Source: Cellulomonas telluris (GTDB lineage: Bacteria; Actinomycetota; Actinomycetes; Actinomycetales; Cellulomonadaceae). Taken from it: a DNA stretch of 64,000 nucleotides. Below are positions 62,869 to 64,000 of this stretch, piece by piece. Both the position numbers and the translations under genes were made by a program. The stretch is taken from the NCBI RefSeq assembly GCF_004886325.1, contig NZ_QXFN01000002.1, positions 248,001 through 312,000 of the forward strand. Reading direction: 5' to 3'. Each line of letters opens with the position of its first letter. Position 1 is the stretch's first letter. Under the pieces are notes generated by a model. The model searched no databases. It saw only the letters and a program-made list of their open reading frames with translations, and was not told the DNA's origin.

Positions 62869-64000
62869 CGTTCCCCGAGCGCGCCCCGGACAGCGAGGAG
62901 AGGCGGGCAGCGGTGCTGTCGCACGCGGTCCGGCACGTCCCGCACTACCGCGACCTCCTCGGCCCGACCTCGTCGCAGGGTCTGCCGCGCTGGGACCTCG
63001 TGCCACTCCTCACCCGGGAGGGGGTGGACTCCGAGGGGGCACGTCTCGTCGCTGACGGGGTGGACGAGACGTCGCTCCGGGCCGTCCGCACAGGCGGGAC
63101 GACGGGCCGGCCGGCGACGTTCCTCCGTGACCCGGACGACGGGCGGAGGGAGCTCGCGCACGTCCGGGACGCGTGGCGGCCGTTCGGGGTGGCCGTCGAC
63201 GATCCCGTGGCCGTGTTCGTGGCCCGACCGGTGGGCGCGGAGGGTGAGCTCCACGTCGCTCCTTCGACCGGAGACCTGTGGCTGGGCGGCGTGCGGCTGT
63301 CGGACGACGTGCTCCGACGGCACCACGAGCGGCTCGTGGCCCACAGGCCGGCACTGCTGCGTGGGTACCCGTCGGCGCTGGCGCTCCTCGCCGATCTCAT
63401 GCTGCGCGAAGGGCGTCCCGCTCCGCCGGGTCTGCGCGCCACAGGGAGCTCCTCGGAAGTGCTCCTTCCCCACCAGCGCGAGGCTCTCCGCGCGGCGTTC
63501 GGCGTGCCGCACGCGAACCTCTACGGTCAGACGGAGCATGTGGCACTCGCGTGCACGTGCCCGGCGGAGGACGGCCTCCACGTGGACGAGACGTACGGCT
63601 ACGTCGAGCTCGTCGACGACGACGGCGACGTCATCACCGAGCCCGACGTCGTCGGTGAGATCGTCGGCACGGGCCTGGGGAATCTGGCGGCGCCGCTGCT
63701 GCGCTACCGCACCGGTGATCGTGGGCGGTGGGCGCCCGGCGCGTGCGCGTGCGGCCGCGCGGGTCCGCGACTCGACCGCGTCGAGGGGCGGGTGCGAGAC
63801 GTCGTCATCGACGCGGAGGGGACGTCCCGGCTCTTCGGCCCGTGGTTCTACGAGAAGCTGGCCGCCCTGTCGGGCGTGCGGGCCTTCCAGTTCGTCCAGC
63901 GACGTCCGGGCGAGCTGGACGTCGACGTCGTGCTCGTGCCGGCGGCGGTGGTCGAGGTGACCGACGTCGAGAGCGCGGTGTCGCACCTCGCCGGGTTCAC
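62865..64000 (+). CDS. PaaK/CapK-like adenylate-forming enzyme (3' partial)
   Basis: Starts at a GTG that overlaps the heparinase stop (GTGA) and is still open at the window end; 378 residues are visible. AVRTGGTTGRPATFLRD is the ATP P-loop; LRGYPSALALLADL, LYGQTEHVALAC, LLRYRTGDRGRW (D of the AMP site) and CGRAGPRLDRVEGRVRDVV are typical of the phenylacetate-CoA ligase/CapK group. CACGRAGPR carries two Cys possibly binding metal. In capsule clusters such proteins may activate an acyl group for the polymer; the substrate is unknown. Confidence 0.84.
   Translation, partial: MTFPERAPDSEERRAAVLSHAVRHVPHYRDLLGPTSSQGLPRWDLVPLLTREGVDSEGARLVADGVDETSLRAVRTGGTTGRPATFLRDPDDGRRELAHVRDAWRPFGVAVDDPVAVFVARPVGAEGELHVAPSTGDLWLGGVRLSDDVLRRHHERLVAHRPALLRGYPSALALLADLMLREGRPAPPGLRATGSSSEVLLPHQREALRAAFGVPHANLYGQTEHVALACTCPAEDGLHVDETYGYVELVDDDGDVITEPDVVGEIVGTGLGNLAAPLLRYRTGDRGRWAPGACACGRAGPRLDRVEGRVRDVVIDAEGTSRLFGPWFYEKLAALSGVRAFQFVQRRPGELDVDVVLVPAAVVEVTDVESAVSHLAGF

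Overview
This 64-kb window is about three-quarters G+C. Most reading frames start with ATG or GTG and sit in 1- to 4-base stop/start overlaps, and several promoters carry a TAnnnT -10 box placed right at the start codon (leaderless genes). Together with the gene content (mycobacterial-type XPB helicase pair, WXG100 protein, LCP proteins, DUF3027, DUF2530, urea carboxylase) this points to a high-GC actinobacterium, most likely Micrococcales near Cellulomonas. The genus is inference from content, not from a marker gene. No rRNA, tRNA, CRISPR array, transposase or phage gene was found. No gap between genes exceeds 300 bases.

Layout. 1-752: the end of a chemotaxis-type receiver gene and a CheX-like phosphatase gene. 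819-2057 (minus): an alanine-type aminotransferase. 2299-13825 (plus): a complete urea-use unit, comprising the UrtABCDE ABC importer, a GntR/FCD regulator, urea carboxylase and allophanate hydrolase; urea is imported and split by the ATP- and biotin-dependent route, and no urease gene is present. 13955-19115: DUF4031, an orphan WXG100 protein, an HD hydrolase, a histidine kinase/response regulator pair and a class I glutamine amidotransferase. 19201-28338 (minus): PspA with a TPM-domain membrane protein, three small stress or metabolic enzymes, and the XPB helicase with its partner protein.

28435-44614 (minus) is a 14-gene polysaccharide locus, mostly translationally coupled and closed by a perfect 17-bp terminator. 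It holds three glycosyltransferases, two pyruvyl transferases, a flippase, an O-antigen-ligase-like polymerase, a Wzz-like protein whose kinase half has lost its catalytic motifs, an acyltransferase, two alpha/beta hydrolases, a secreted GH5-type hydrolase and a beta-helix lipoprotein. This reads as a Wzx/Wzy-type pathway for a pyruvylated, acylated surface polymer. 44797-54886: an M20 amidohydrolase, a DksA/TraR-like protein, a conserved-looking trio of cold-shock protein, DUF3027 and sacsin-like ATPase, the CstA/YbdD uptake pair, a CAP-domain protein and a DUF2530 membrane protein. 54910-57693: a low-molecular-weight tyrosine phosphatase diverging from two LCP-family wall-polymer transferases. 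57868-64000 (plus) opens a second surface-polymer cluster (two-domain glycosyltransferase, UDP-ManNAc-type dehydrogenase, heparinase II/III-like protein, PaaK/CapK-like adenylating enzyme) that runs off the window.

The observations most worth following are: a shared promoter design in front of the urea importer and the urea carboxylase (GlnR-like spacing, TAnnnT box, then an 11-base GTATAC-containing element in opposite orientations); the degenerate Wzz/BY-kinase fusion inside the polymer locus; the cold-shock/DUF3027/sacsin-like operon; a palindromic repeat present at two distant sites; an 88-bp-period duplication of the 3' end of the XPB gene; and two pairs of 11-bp-phased direct repeats upstream of the response regulator.
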